Notes: a model not told the origin generated them from the sequence alone. Positions 55,095-63,364 are shown, numbered from the stretch's first letter. The stretch is DNA of 64,000 nucleotides from VAZQ01 sp963771845 (GCA_963771845.1 CAVYVC010000044.1:38708-102707); one strand, 5' to 3'. Program-made: numbers and translations.

Positions 55095-55592
55095 TTAAGG
55101 ACCATCATCTTGACCCACGTTCCACTTATCGAGAGTCATATACACCATTCCGAGCACAACGCTGTATGTCAGCACCATGAAAAGCGACAACAGGGTAGGT
55201 TTGATGCCGAGTTCAACTCTCATGGCGAATGGACCAAGACCAATTAGAGGAAAGAAAATTAGGTTCATGAAAATCCATCCGAGTACACCGAAGGTCAACC
55301 CTTTGAGTGCGCCACTTCGACCAGGAAGCAATGGCTTAATCTGCGCAAACAGAAATCCCAAAATCGTCATGCCGTTCACGAACGAAAGCGCCCAAGGTAC
55401 AATGGCGGGAACATTTGAACCAACCCATTGGCTAAGTGCAAACTGAAAAGCTTGATACGGCTGAAACGAGGGAAGCAAGCCAGTCCGGGTTTTAAAATAC
55501 ATGAATAAAGAATGGACCATTGTGCCGCATAAGCCTGCGATGACCGACTTCCAAATCCAGCCCTTCCCCATTCCTCCCAGATGAAAGCTCAT
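55095..55592 (-). CDS. multipass membrane protein of unknown function
   Basis: A 165-residue protein with about four helices: WIWKSVIAGLCGTMVHSLFM, VPAIVPWALSFVNGMTILGF, LTFGVLGWIFMNLIFFPLIG and LLSLFMVLTYSVVLGMVYMT. ATG 55592 is chosen because the preceding open frame overlaps the small gene at 55668 and lacks coding features. I recognise no catalytic motif. Probably an inner-membrane protein; orientation is away from its small-gene neighbour. Confidence 0.65.
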   Translation of the reverse strand: MSFHLGGMGKGWIWKSVIAGLCGTMVHSLFMYFKTRTGLLPSFQPYQAFQFALSQWVGSNVPAIVPWALSFVNGMTILGFLFAQIKPLLPGRSGALKGLTFGVLGWIFMNLIFFPLIGLGPFAMRVELGIKPTLLSLFMVLTYSVVLGMVYMTLDKWNVGQDDGP

Positions 55593-55667
55593 ACCCCAAT
55601 CCGTCTTCCCGGCGGTCAGTCTTGCGGGTATCATGTCGATGGCCGACAGTAGGCGCGGGAGGTTCTC

Positions 55668-55832
55668 ATGGAGCGAACGATTGCCCGTCTGAACATCGAG
55701 CACTATCGTAAGCTGCTGACCCAGGAGATGGACGAAGCCAAGCGGCAAACCATCCTGCGGCTATTGGCTGAAGAACGGGCCAAATTGGCATCGCCAGAAG
55801 CAAATCCGCCCCGACAAAAACTCGGCTCTTAG
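55668..55832 (+). CDS. conserved-looking 54-residue helical protein
   Basis: ATG 55668 follows GGGAGG at ideal distance. The peptide reads MERTIARLNIEHYRKLLTQE, then MDEAKRQTILRLLAEERAKL, an amphipathic helix pattern that recurs as a short orphan family in Bradyrhizobium-like genomes. No function known. Its stop overlaps by three bases the stop of the convergent gene at 55829. Confidence 0.7.
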   Translation: MERTIARLNIEHYRKLLTQEMDEAKRQTILRLLAEERAKLASPEANPPRQKLGS

Positions 55833-56017
55833 CGTTTGTCTGGCCACGCTCTCCAGTGTGTCGGACGAACGTCAATTAGCTCCCTGGTTTCCACTTTTAG
55901 CCACCCGCCTAGAATGCGGCGGCACGGAAAGACAAGCGCATGAGTACCGTTTCCGTCGATGACGGCCAACTCAAGATAGCGGTCAAATGGCGCGACGGAT
56001 ATTGGTTTCCAGTCCAC
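55829..56017 (-). CDS. 62-residue orphan protein, paralog A
   Basis: Reads MDWKPISVAPFDRYLELAVI, DGNGTHALVFPCRRILGGWL, KVETRELIDVRPTHWRAW. It is clearly homologous to the 62-residue protein on the other strand at 56323: both have LAV-(I/V)-D-x-(N/D)-G-x-HALVFPC and DV-x-PTHWR-x-W at the same spacing. The set of conserved Trp, His, Cys suggests a small fold, maybe zinc-binding. I know of no function. Confidence 0.75.
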   Translation of the reverse strand: MDWKPISVAPFDRYLELAVIDGNGTHALVFPCRRILGGWLKVETRELIDVRPTHWRAWPDKR

Positions 56018-56108
56018 GGCGGCAGATAGCCAGTCCCTCTGGGACGGCGCTTTGATTTGAAGTCAATAGCTTGCCGCCGAAAAATGTGGTCGGCTTGACG
56101 ATCAACCA

Positions 56109-56231
56109 AAATTCCTGACCAAAGTCGAATTGCGTGATGCGGCCATACGTGAACTCAAGGTCTCGAAGAACTCATTTGATTGCGCGTGGGTAGAGGCGAT
56201 TGAGCAAACTGGGCGGCACGATTGGGTATGA
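56109..56231 (+). pseudogene. fragment of a small orphan protein
   Basis: The frame reads KFLTKVELRDAAIRELKVSK, NSFDCAWVEAIEQTGRHDWV, stop. This resembles a short helical protein (basic helix followed by a Trp-containing end) that accompanies small orphan genes in related bacteria. No start codon with ribosome site is present, so it looks truncated at its 5' end. Confidence 0.5.
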
Positions 56232-56322
56232 ACCTCTCTACCACCGTCCGCGCGTTAAAAGCTGATTGTCCTTTTTGACCTACCTCAATGCTGGGGACTG
56301 CGAATGCCGCTTAAAGAGGCTC

Positions 56323-56511
56323 ATGTGGCACTTCATTGCTTCAACTGACTCAGTGCCGTCCGACCGACTGCTGCACTTGGCTGTTGTCGATGAGGATGGT
56401 GCTCACGCTCTCGTATTTCCATGCTTCCGAGATGGAGATTGCTGGATACACGTCAAAACCAAGGTGAGAGTGGACGTGCATCCAACGCATTGGCGGGAGT
56501 GGTTCCAGTAA
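56323..56511 (+). CDS. 62-residue orphan protein, paralog B
   Basis: Reads MWHFIASTDSVPSDRLLHLA, VVDEDGAHALVFPCFRDGDC, WIHVKTKVRVDVHPTHWREW. Same length and spacing as paralog A on the opposite strand (55829-56017), with a changed N-terminus (the DWKPI motif of A is not clear here). Probably a diverged duplicate. The start rests on alignment with A; no strong ribosome site is seen. Confidence 0.65.
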   Translation: MWHFIASTDSVPSDRLLHLAVVDEDGAHALVFPCFRDGDCWIHVKTKVRVDVHPTHWREWFQ

Positions 56512-56581
56512 CGAAACATATGCTGCCCTGTCTAACCAAAGCGTCTTGAATTTAGGAAAAATTGCTTGTGCGCGTCTGGTA

Positions 56582-57121
56582 ATGGCGATCACGATGCAAA
56601 TGTACGTATGGAGAGCGCTACCTGGACGAGCATATCTGCTCATGACTGGGATTACCGCGCTTCTCATAACCGTATCGATGACAATTCCTTTCGCCCCGAT
56701 CTTGGTCGGTGCAGTTCTGCTTCGTCACGAAAGATGCAAAGAGATAGTGCTGATATCAAGCCTTGGTAGCGCAATCGGCGGTCTCATTTTGTATTGGGTA
56801 TTTTATTATTTGGGGTGGAGTCAAATTGTCAGTGCATACCCAGACCTGACACAGTCGAAGCTATGGTCTGACGTGACACGATGGGTCTCTGCTTTCGGAA
56901 TTTGGACTTTGCTTGGCATTGCCGCACTGCCGTTACCACAAACTCCGGCGCTTATTTTGACAGCGATGTTACCATTGCCTGCTTCGCAAGTGTTTTTAGC
57001 CCTGTTTGTCGGTAAATTACTGAAATATGGCGTCTGTGGATGGCTCGCCGCTAATTTCCCATTTTGGCTGGGAAGCCTCACAGGAGAGATACCTGACGGA
57101 GGGAAGTCTCACGCTTCTTAG
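56582..57121 (+). CDS. VTT-domain (SNARE-associated / YqaA-DedA-like) membrane protein
   Basis: A 179-residue membrane protein. Helices: AYLLMTGITALLITVSMTIP, FAPILVGAVLLRHERCKEIV, LGSAIGGLILYWVFYYLGWS; then the family end region FGIWTLLGIAALPLPQTPAL, ILTAMLPLPASQVFLALFVG and KLLKYGVCGWLAANFPFWLG. The PLPQTPA-ILTA sequence is the VTT/YqaA signature. Relatives are lipid scramblase-like proteins. ATG 56582 preferred; a TTG at 56546 would add 12 residues. Confidence 0.78.
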   Translation: MAITMQMYVWRALPGRAYLLMTGITALLITVSMTIPFAPILVGAVLLRHERCKEIVLISSLGSAIGGLILYWVFYYLGWSQIVSAYPDLTQSKLWSDVTRWVSAFGIWTLLGIAALPLPQTPALILTAMLPLPASQVFLALFVGKLLKYGVCGWLAANFPFWLGSLTGEIPDGGKSHAS

Positions 57122-57294
57122 ATGTGCAGAATCACACGGGACCGAAGATTTCCGATCATCAGCGATATGTAAGCAGATATCAGCGCGAATAGGTTTATTC
57201 TCAAGCGCAAGGAGAACTAACTCGTCGGGTCTGACGAGCGGGCGTTTAGCGGGAAATGCACGCAGGTGCTTGCGGATGACTTAGGGACGCTAGC

Positions 57295-57834
57295 TTAATC
57301 CCTCGAAAACCGACCCCTCGTAGTGCCCAATAGCAATTCTGATAGCCTGCTGTCGGCCCGGCCTAAGACGCCAGAAATTGGAAGCACCGCAAACGCCTGC
57401 TGAGGCAAATCCATTTCTGCCGTCGATTTGGCCCCTGCTTTGTACTTGTATAGCGATCCTCCTGATTTCTGTTGTGTACACAAGGCAACCGTCAACTTGC
57501 CGTTGCTGCTTGGCGATATCACGGCATAAAGCTTCCGGTTACCCGGATGGTCTTTTTTATCCCAATCCTTCCAGAAGGCGTTCACAGCTTCACTGGCCGA
57601 CGAGGGTGAGATTCCCAGCCGCACCAGTTCTTGCTTCAAAGCCGATTTGTAGGCTTCCTCCTTGGAAAACAGCCGATTCCTAAGTGGCCGTCGTCCAATC
57701 GGAGTGCGGTTGATTATTCCGCGACGAATCCAATTATTCACCGTTTCTAGGTCGGCTCCGATGATTTCGGCCAACTCGGCTGCACTCACAAAGACGGTAT
57801 CGGGCATAAGCACCATTGGGCTGACTTCAGCCAT
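57295..57834 (-). CDS. MerR-like helix-turn-helix protein
   Basis: A 179-residue probable DNA-binding protein. ATG 57834 follows AGGAG. The N-terminal HTH is VSAAELAEIIGADLETVNNW with IRRGIINRTPIGRRPLRNRL, like MerR or excisionase-type winged helices (RLFSKEEAYKSALKQELVRL next). The rest (LYAVISPSSNGKLTVALCTQ, then Ala/Pro-rich) has no family I can name. A single-gene transcript that could regulate an integrated element; divergent from the nuclease-like gene. Confidence 0.72.
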   Translation of the reverse strand: MAEVSPMVLMPDTVFVSAAELAEIIGADLETVNNWIRRGIINRTPIGRRPLRNRLFSKEEAYKSALKQELVRLGISPSSASEAVNAFWKDWDKKDHPGNRKLYAVISPSSNGKLTVALCTQQKSGGSLYKYKAGAKSTAEMDLPQQAFAVLPISGVLGRADSRLSELLLGTTRGRFSRD

Positions 57835-58154
57835 TCAAATTAACTCCTCTTGATTTTCTATGGTCACATGACCATAATGATATAGTTCGGAAGGGGAACA
57901 GGCGCGGTGCGCGTCGCGATCGCCGGTCACCCTTATCTATTCAACGGCCTTCAACTGCGCCAGGTTTGCGGGGGCTAGATTGGGGGCTGGGGGCCGGGGC
58001 GACCACGCAACTGCACCTCAACGGCCTGCAACTGCGAAAACGCCGCCAGGCTGCGGCCTCACGGGCGGCGGAGGGCGAGTTTTTCGTTTTAGAATGTGCA
58101 ATATACTCCTCTGCTCACGCTACTCGCCAATGTCGTTTGCCAAGGTTAGCTTGT
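57835..58154. other. intergenic region with a near-direct repeat
   Basis: About 320 bases between divergent genes. It contains CAACGGCCTTCAACTGCG at 57942 and CAACGGCCTGCAACTGCG at 58020, differing at one position and 78 bases apart. No gene or RNA recognised. Confidence 0.5.
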
Positions 58155-59058
58155 ATGGCCGATATTAAGCTCTTCCACATAGCGAACAACCAAATAAAGC
58201 CAGTCCTGGGTACCAAGGACGGTTCAGTTACTGTTCGAGAAGAATTTAGAAGCGCTCATGGGCGTCCGCTTTCTTGCTTCTGAGTTTAGAACCACTCACG
58301 GCGGGCGCATTGATACGCTTGGTCTCGATGAGAACGGAAGTCCGGTTATTTTGGAGTACAAGCGCACCACAAGTGAGAACGTCATCAACCAGGGACTCTT
58401 TTACTTAGATTGGTTGATGGATCATAAGAAGGACTTCCAATGGCTGGTGCTTGAGAAGCTCGGCAAGGAAGCCGCTGAAGAAGTCGACTGGTCGGCACCG
58501 CGTCTGATTTGCATAGCAAGCGACTTCACCCGATATGATGACCACGCCGTCAAGCAAATTCAACGGAACATCGAACTGATACGATATCGTCGCTTCGGTC
58601 CTGATCTGCTGATGCTCGACTTAGCCTCCGCGAGCACCGCTGTCGGTCTCAGTGATGCCAAACCAATTTTATCGGGTGACGGCGGAGTCGTCGTAAACAA
58701 ATACAAAACCATCAGCACGGTCATCTCTGAACTTGATGATGAGATGACTGAACGTTTCGAAGCGCTGCGCACATTTTTGACGGCACTCGGTGATGATGTA
58801 CAGGAAACGGTCCTTCGATTCTACGTGGCTTTCAAGCGCATCAAAAATTTCGCATGCGTTGAGTTCCGGCCGAGTGCTGCGAAGATCCTCATTTATGTGA
58901 AGGTCGATCCATCAGAAGTGACTTTGGAAGCGGGTTTTACTCGCGATGTATCTCAGACCGGGCACTATGGCACCGGCGATCTCGAAATTACGCTGTCCAA
59001 GCCTGAGGACTTGGAACGCGCGAAGGCACTCATCCAGCGAAGCTATGAAAATTCATAG
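58155..59058 (+). pseudogene. PD-(D/E)XK nuclease-like protein with DUF5655, frameshifted near its start
   Basis: ATG 58155 starts MADIKLFHIANNQIKPVLGT, the family N-terminus. The frame then changes near 58219-58225; the other frame carries VQLLFEKNLEALMGVRFLAS, GGRIDTLGLDENGSPVILEY with K-R (a D...E-x-K nuclease core), NVINQGLFYLDWLMDHKKDF, WSAPRLICIASDFTRYDDHA and a C-terminal DUF5655 domain (ALGDDVQETVLRFYVAFKRI, KILIYVKVDPSEVTLEAGFT). The span of 904 bases is one more than a multiple of three, so one base explains it. Such proteins are nuclease-fold and sometimes accompany restriction systems; the role here is unproven. The intact part could still be made from GTG/ATG near 58258. Confidence 0.78.
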
Positions 59059-59301
59059 GCCGTTGCATTAAGTCTGAATCTCGACCCGGTTTAGGTCTGT
59101 CGGTGCGCTGTGAGAGGGTTAATCCGGGGGTTGCTTTAGATAAATCTGTAAAACGTAAATAATTTCAATTAGATATGGCGGAGGGAGTGTCCGCCACCGT
59201 ACCAATAATTTCAATCACTTGGATGGATTATGCAGGATTGCCCACGGTTCTACCCACACGGACTCAGTTTCGGCCCTGTGGGAATCGAACCGAGGATACT
59301 A

Positions 59302-59541
59302 TCAGCCGATGATAATCAGCAGAATAGTGAGGCCCACCAGCAACAGGACAATCCGGCCGAGGCCCGCCCGCAGCCCGAAGAGAATGAACCAGCTCAGTGG
59401 ACGCGCCCGCCAAGCATGGTCATCGAGGTAAAGATTGATCGCGCTGCGAGGTGTGGTCTGACTTGCGGCTGAGGCTGCGCGCAATAAACGCCAACGGCCG
59501 CAGCAGCGACCGAACCCTTGCCCGCCGTTGCGCTCGATCAC
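59302..59541 (-). CDS. possible small membrane protein
   Basis: About 79 residues from GTG 59541. The C-terminal part has RARPLSWFILFGLRAGLGRI and VLLLVGLTILLIIIG, one strong helix. It overlaps the 3' end of the duplicated-module gene in another frame, so only the last 45 codons (from about 59440) are free of overlap. Weakly supported. Confidence 0.35.
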   Translation of the reverse strand: MIERNGGQGFGRCCGRWRLLRAASAASQTTPRSAINLYLDDHAWRARPLSWFILFGLRAGLGRIVLLLVGLTILLIIIG

Positions 59542-60340
59542 GAGCACGCAGAACGGCAAGGGCGAAGCTGTTGAAAACATTGGTTCTGATTGCAATCGAT
59601 GATTGCAATTTCGGATCGACCAAATCCATATATTTTTGTGCCTGCGGCCGTGTAAGATCAAAAGAGCGCCCCACCCAATCCCAAAAGGCTGCTGCGCTCG
59701 TATCGTGGAACGATCCCTCGCGAGCTTCCAACATCTTCTCGCCAGCCGCTCGGTAATATGGCATGCCAGCCCGTTCCGACGCATCATCGCCCTGTTGCAA
59801 ATCGTTCTTAATCAGTGGCGTAAGCACCTTGAAGCCGATGTCGATCAGCTTGAGTGCCAGCTTGCGTTCGAGTTCGCGCTCCTTGGCCTTGTTCTGCAAG
59901 TCGCGTGCGTATGATTCGGGATTGAAGGAACTGATGGCTTGTTTGACCGGCTCATGCCAGGCGGTTTTGCCGGTACCATGATTGCGATTTGGATAGATTG
60001 TTCTTTCGGACTCTCGTAAGCTATTGAAAACATTAGTCTCGATGGGACGCGCGCGTCCATGTTCGACCAAATCCATATATCTTTTGGCTTGTTTTGCTGA
60101 GAGATCGAATGACCGATCAATCCAATCCCAGAAAGCAGCGGCGGTGCTGTCTTGGAATGACCCGTCCTTGGCCTCCCACATCTTCTCGCCGGCCGCCCGG
60201 TAATAGGGCATGCCAGCGCGCTCCGACGCCTCGTCGCCATGCTGCAAATCGCTCTTGATCAGTGGTGTAAGCACCTTGAGCGGGCGCGCAGAACGGCAAG
60301 GGCGAAGCTATTGAAAACATTAGTTTCGATGTTCCGCATT
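59420..60340 (-). CDS. protein with a tandemly duplicated DUF3102-like module, third copy decayed
   Basis: The frame at 59420-60274 encodes two copies of one module about 150 residues apart: VLTPLIK(S/N)DLQ(H/Q)GD(E/D)ASERAG, MPYYRAAGEKM, SF(Q/H)D(S/T)(T/S)AAAFWDW, RSFDL...QA(K/Q)(R/K)YMDLV, and TNVFNS. A further end-piece (ETNVFNSFALAVLRA) at about 60290-60340 shows that a third copy once preceded it. Copy one continues through a linker rich in Lys (RDLQNKAKERELERKLALKL) before copy two. The pattern of an entry segment, WDW box and YMDLV end resembles DUF3102-type plasmid or phage proteins; no function is known. The present frame starts at a GTG within the first module, so it may not be translated. 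Confidence 0.55.
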
Positions 60341-60384
60341 GCGGATCTCTCGGCATGTTCAGCCAAGTCCACCCGGCAATGTCG

Positions 60385-60725
60385 TCAGTGAACGTGCACG
60401 ATCAGCGAGTCGAGCAGCGCGCGGCGCTCCGTGATGCTATTCAACACGACCATCTCGGCCCCACCCTCGCGATGCAACCCAAATGGCCGATCGATGATCG
60501 GCAGCAGGAGCTTGCGCGCGCAGGCAGTGCAGAGAAGCCCGACGACGTAATCCGGATCTCGTAGATTGCCAAACGCTCGGCGAGCTCGCCGAGGTCCGCG
60601 GAGGACTTCGCGACGATCATCACGCGATTGTCGTTCAGAAGACTGAGCAGAAAATCGACGGTCGGCTTGCCGCCGCCAGGGTGACCGAGCCGGCAGGAGC
60701 GAGAGACGGCGCCGACCGGGTTCAC
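60385..60725 (-). pseudogene. phage-like orphan gene, frameshifted
   Basis: Two frames join near 60560: NPVGAVSRSCRLGHPGGGKP, TVDFLLSLLNDNRVMIVAKS, SADLGELAERLAIYEI and then RDPDYVVGLLCTACARKLLL, PIIDRPFGLHREGGAEMVVL, SITERRALLDSLIVHVH. GTG 60725 overlaps the stop of the gene upstream. No function recognised. Part of the decayed gene string down to 62561. Confidence 0.5.
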
Positions 60726-61261
60726 TTCCAAACCCCGTCCTCTTTGACGTTCTTGCCGATCCGGGCACTCAACACGTAATCGAGCTTCGCCATCAGGCCT
60801 CGAGCCCGCACATCGCCGTCCAGGAATCGCCGGACCCAGTCCTTGTCGCCAAGCAGCGTCGCCTTGTCGAGCCTGGCCTGCGCGACGTTCTCCTCGGTCA
60901 CGCGCAGATCCCTCAAAATGAACTCGGTGGCGGTGTCATCAAGGGCAAGGTCATCGCGCAACATCGTGACAGTTTCGGCGAGCTTGTGCGGGCTGAGTGT
61001 CGGTGAATCGATCGTCGACGTTGCCATCGTGCCGAACTCCAGCTCACCCGCAATCGCAGCAGCGACCGGGTCAACGGGTTTCGGCGGTGCCTTCGCGATG
61101 GAGGCAAGCTCCTCGTCGCCTGGTCCTCCGACATGGCGAGCGGATCGGCGGGATTGGCAGCGCGATGGTCCTTGGTCAGTTTTCGAGGAGCTCGGTTGCC
61201 TGTTGCGGGCTAGAGAGCTGATGTCTGGGGCAACGCCGAGTGTGTCGTTCGCGTCAGCCAT
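60722..61261 (-). pseudogene. phage-like orphan gene with a scrambled middle
   Basis: ATG 61261 (overlapping the upstream stop) starts MADANDTLGVAPDISSLARN. The end reads TEFILRDLRVTEENVAQARL, DKATLLGDKDWVRRFLDGDV, ARGLMAKLDYVLSARIGKNV, helical and conserved-looking. Between 61060 and 61200 the reading appears to change frame twice (LTKDHRAANPADPLAMSE in one frame, GDEELASIAKAPPKPVDPV in another). The C-terminal helix pattern recalls small phage scaffold-type proteins. Function unknown. Confidence 0.45.
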
Positions 61262-62109
61262 TTGCCGGTGCTCCATCATTCACCGCGCCCAAAGCGGCAA
61301 TCTCCGCGACGATCGCATGGTATTTTGCTTCCCCTTCGGGAGAAATAGCTCCGGCGGGCCGCGACTGCTCCTGCAACAACCGGGAGAGTTTTTGTTCGTT
61401 TGACGTTCCCGCAACGTGCGCCATCGGGGGCAGGGCGATCCTTCAGCGGATCGAGACGATCGCGCATCGTCGCGACCGCAAACTCCGAAGCGGCCTTGAG
61501 CGCAGTCGCAAGCGGGACAACCCTCTCCGGCAGCATAAGCCAGTCGAGCCGCGGAGATGCACCACCGGGAAACTCAGCTCGACACGGGCGCCCATCTTCC
61601 CGCCGGCATATGGGCGCGCTCCAATCCGAAATAGTTCATATTTCACGAACGTCGCGATCGCACCGGCCGACATCGCTGCGCCTTCGGGCGTGCGGGCAAC
61701 AGCAGCGCTGTCAGGATCTCCGCTCGGCCACATGGCCAACGCTTGCTCGCGCAGTTTGATGATCCGGCGAAATGTTTGCTCAACCTTCGCAAGATCGCTT
61801 TGCATCAGGTCTGCGAGCGCATCTGACTCGGCCAGCGTCTTGGCGAACTTATCGATCAGACCGGCGCGCTTTGGCGAGGGCCTCGCGCCCCTCCTTGGCA
61901 GCCTCGACCTCCAGCAATCGAATCCGGTAGTTCTCGGTCCCGCGGCCTGCCTCAGCGATTCCAACTCACCATCAAGCTTTGCGATCGCAGCGGCGGTGTC
62001 GCCGGCAAGCAATTTGCCTTCCGCCTGGCCGCCGTCTCGGCGGTCTGTTGTTCGTCGCCTCAAGCTCCGCTTTAGCGGCGGCGAGCCTGTCGCCGGTCGG
62101 TTTGGCCAT
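61259..62109 (-). pseudogene. phage-like coiled-coil gene broken by several frameshifts
   Basis: ATG 62109 starts MAKPTGDRLAAAKAELEATN. The coding frame then changes at least four times: GKLLAGDTAAAIAKLDGELE, ENYRIRLLEVEAAKEGREAL, AGLIDKFAKTLAESDALADL with KLREQALAMWPSGDPDSAAV, and finally SNEQKLSRLLQEQSRPAGAI with SPEGEAKYHAIVAEIAALGA. Together they form one helical protein of about 280 residues. Breaks this dense in 850 bases suggest real decay. Its stop overlaps the next start, a phage-like gene packing. Confidence 0.5.
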
Positions 62110-62561
62110 CAGTACAGTCCTTCATTTTGAAGAGATTACCCCGACCCAGCGCCAACCGGCAAGGAAGCGCCGGGCCGGGGCATTGCCGATCACTGCGAGA
62201 GAAATCGGCAAACCAATTTTCACGCCGCGGGCCGCGGCTCGGATGCAGCTTGCGCCTCATTTCGGCGCGGATAGCCTCGTAGCTCCGCTCCTTTGCGGCG
62301 ATCGACTCCTCGTGCAGATTCAATGCCTCCACACGAGCTGAAAGCCTCGCCATCGCGGCATCAGCGTCAGCACGATCGGCTTGTGCCTTGCGCTGCATTT
62401 CTGCCGTCTCGGCTTGCAGCTTGTGAGTCGGACGACTCGGCCGCGAGCTGCTCCAGGTTCTTCTTCGCTTCGGTCGGGTTTGAGACGGCAGCGATCAGCT
62501 TCAGGGCATCATCAATCGATGCGGCAGAGGAAGACTGAGGCCCATCATGACGTGGCTCCAT
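62072..62561 (-). pseudogene. coiled-coil phage-like gene, one frameshift
   Basis: ATG 62561 starts MEPRHDGPQSSSAASIDDAL, KLIAAVSNPTEAKKNLEQLA; after about 62435 the sequence continues in the neighbouring frame as KLQAETAEMQRKAQADRADA, DAAMARLSARVEALNLHEES, IAAKERSYEAIRAEMRRKL. A coiled coil is evident. It overlaps the end of the small gene at 62545 by 17 bases. Confidence 0.5.
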
Positions 62562-62778
62562 CCGAGATGACAAAGCCGGCGGCAGAGACTTGCTGAGCAT
62601 TCTCGAAGAACCGCTCAAAGGCTTCGAGGAAGTTGTGGATGTCGTTCTTGGTCAGCTTGGCGGCGTCAGCCACCCTCAGCTCGCAGTCGTCGCCGGTGGT
62701 CGAGGTCGTGTTCGTGGTGAAGTCGGAATACCGGAGGCCTTCTTTGCCACGATTGATGCTCACGAAATGATCGGCCAT
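62545..62778 (-). CDS. small phage-like protein, 77 residues
   Basis: ATG 62778 after AGGAGA starts MADHFVSINRGKEGLRYSDF, TTNTTSTTGDDCELRVADAA, KLTKNDIHNFLEAFERFFEN. An intact frame with a strong ribosome site, beta-rich start and helical middle. I recognise no family. It is the first of the string of genes that decays downstream. Confidence 0.6.
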   Translation of the reverse strand: MADHFVSINRGKEGLRYSDFTTNTTSTTGDDCELRVADAAKLTKNDIHNFLEAFERFFENAQQVSAAGFVISDGATS

Positions 62779-62835
62779 CGTCGTTCTCCTATGCCGCCCG
62801 ATCCGGCTCGCTGCCGGCCTCAGCCGCGCTCGTGC

Positions 62836-63021
62836 TCATTGCGTTTTCTCCTGGAGCCACTCGACTAGGATTGATTTGATCAGCTTGTTGAGCGTGCAAC
62901 CCCGTTCCGCCGCTACCGCTGCCAACGGCTCAAGCAACTCCGGATCAATGAAATGCACATTGGGGGGCTGTTCTTTCCGAAGCCGGCGACCCCAGGCGGC
63001 AATGTCGCTGCTGGTCATCAT
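62836..63021 (-). CDS. small ribbon-helix-helix-like protein
   Basis: 61 residues from ATG 63021: MMTSSDIAAWGRRLRKEQPP, NVHFIDPELLEPLAAVAAER, GCTLNKLIKSILVEWLQEKT. The VHFIDPELLEPLAAVAAERG segment fits the strand and first helix of an RHH fold, with LIKSILVEWL as helix two. RHH proteins bind DNA as dimers, often as antitoxins. ATGA overlaps the previous stop, so it is translationally coupled. Confidence 0.55.
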   Translation of the reverse strand: MMTSSDIAAWGRRLRKEQPPNVHFIDPELLEPLAAVAAERGCTLNKLIKSILVEWLQEKTQ

Positions 63022-63182
63022 GCTGCTTCCTCGCCAGGATCATCTACCTGCTGCGCTGCAGCCAGTCGCTTCGCCTCATGCTGTCGAAATGCCACTTCCA
63101 TTTGCCGCTCGCGCCATGCAAGCCGCTCCTCAATGCGCCGTTCACGCGCAGCCTGGTCGCTATGCTTCGGGTGCCGGCTCAC
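63018..63182 (-). CDS. small charged helical protein, 54 residues
   Basis: GTG 63182 overlaps the stop of the upstream RHH gene (GTGA). The peptide is very charged: VSRHPKHSDQAARERRIEER, LAWRERQMEVAFRQHEAKRL. Its stop overlaps the start of the 62836-63021 gene (ATGA). Too short to place in a family. Existence is supported mainly by the double overlap. Confidence 0.5.
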   Translation of the reverse strand: MSRHPKHSDQAARERRIEERLAWRERQMEVAFRQHEAKRLAAAQQVDDPGEEAA

Positions 63183-63364
63183 GCTGCCTCCTCGTGATCG
63201 CGATCGTCCTCGCGGTCGAACAAAATCTTCGGCCTGCGCAGCACCCAGGCCACGCCCAAATTCGCCAGGGCACTGGCCGACAAGCCAGTCTCGATCGCAA
63301 GCCTTTCGAGCGCTTGCCTTCGTCGTACGGGCAGCAAAATCTCAAATCTCGCCTGATTTGCCAT
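63179..63364 (-). CDS. small ribbon-helix-helix-like protein
   Basis: 61 residues from ATG 63364: MANQARFEILLPVRRRQALE, RLAIETGLSASALANLGVAW, VLRRPKILFDREDDRDHEEA. The RFEILLPVRRRQALERLAIE start is a strand plus helix as in RHH proteins and the next helix is LSASALANLGVAWVL. A probable DNA-binding protein; first of three overlapping genes. Confidence 0.6.
   Translation of the reverse strand: MANQARFEILLPVRRRQALERLAIETGLSASALANLGVAWVLRRPKILFDREDDRDHEEAA

Noticed and set aside
59270..59300. GGGAATCGAACCGAGG resembling the T-arm of a reversed tRNA
   Set aside because: The stem does not pair and no acceptor or anticodon arm is found.
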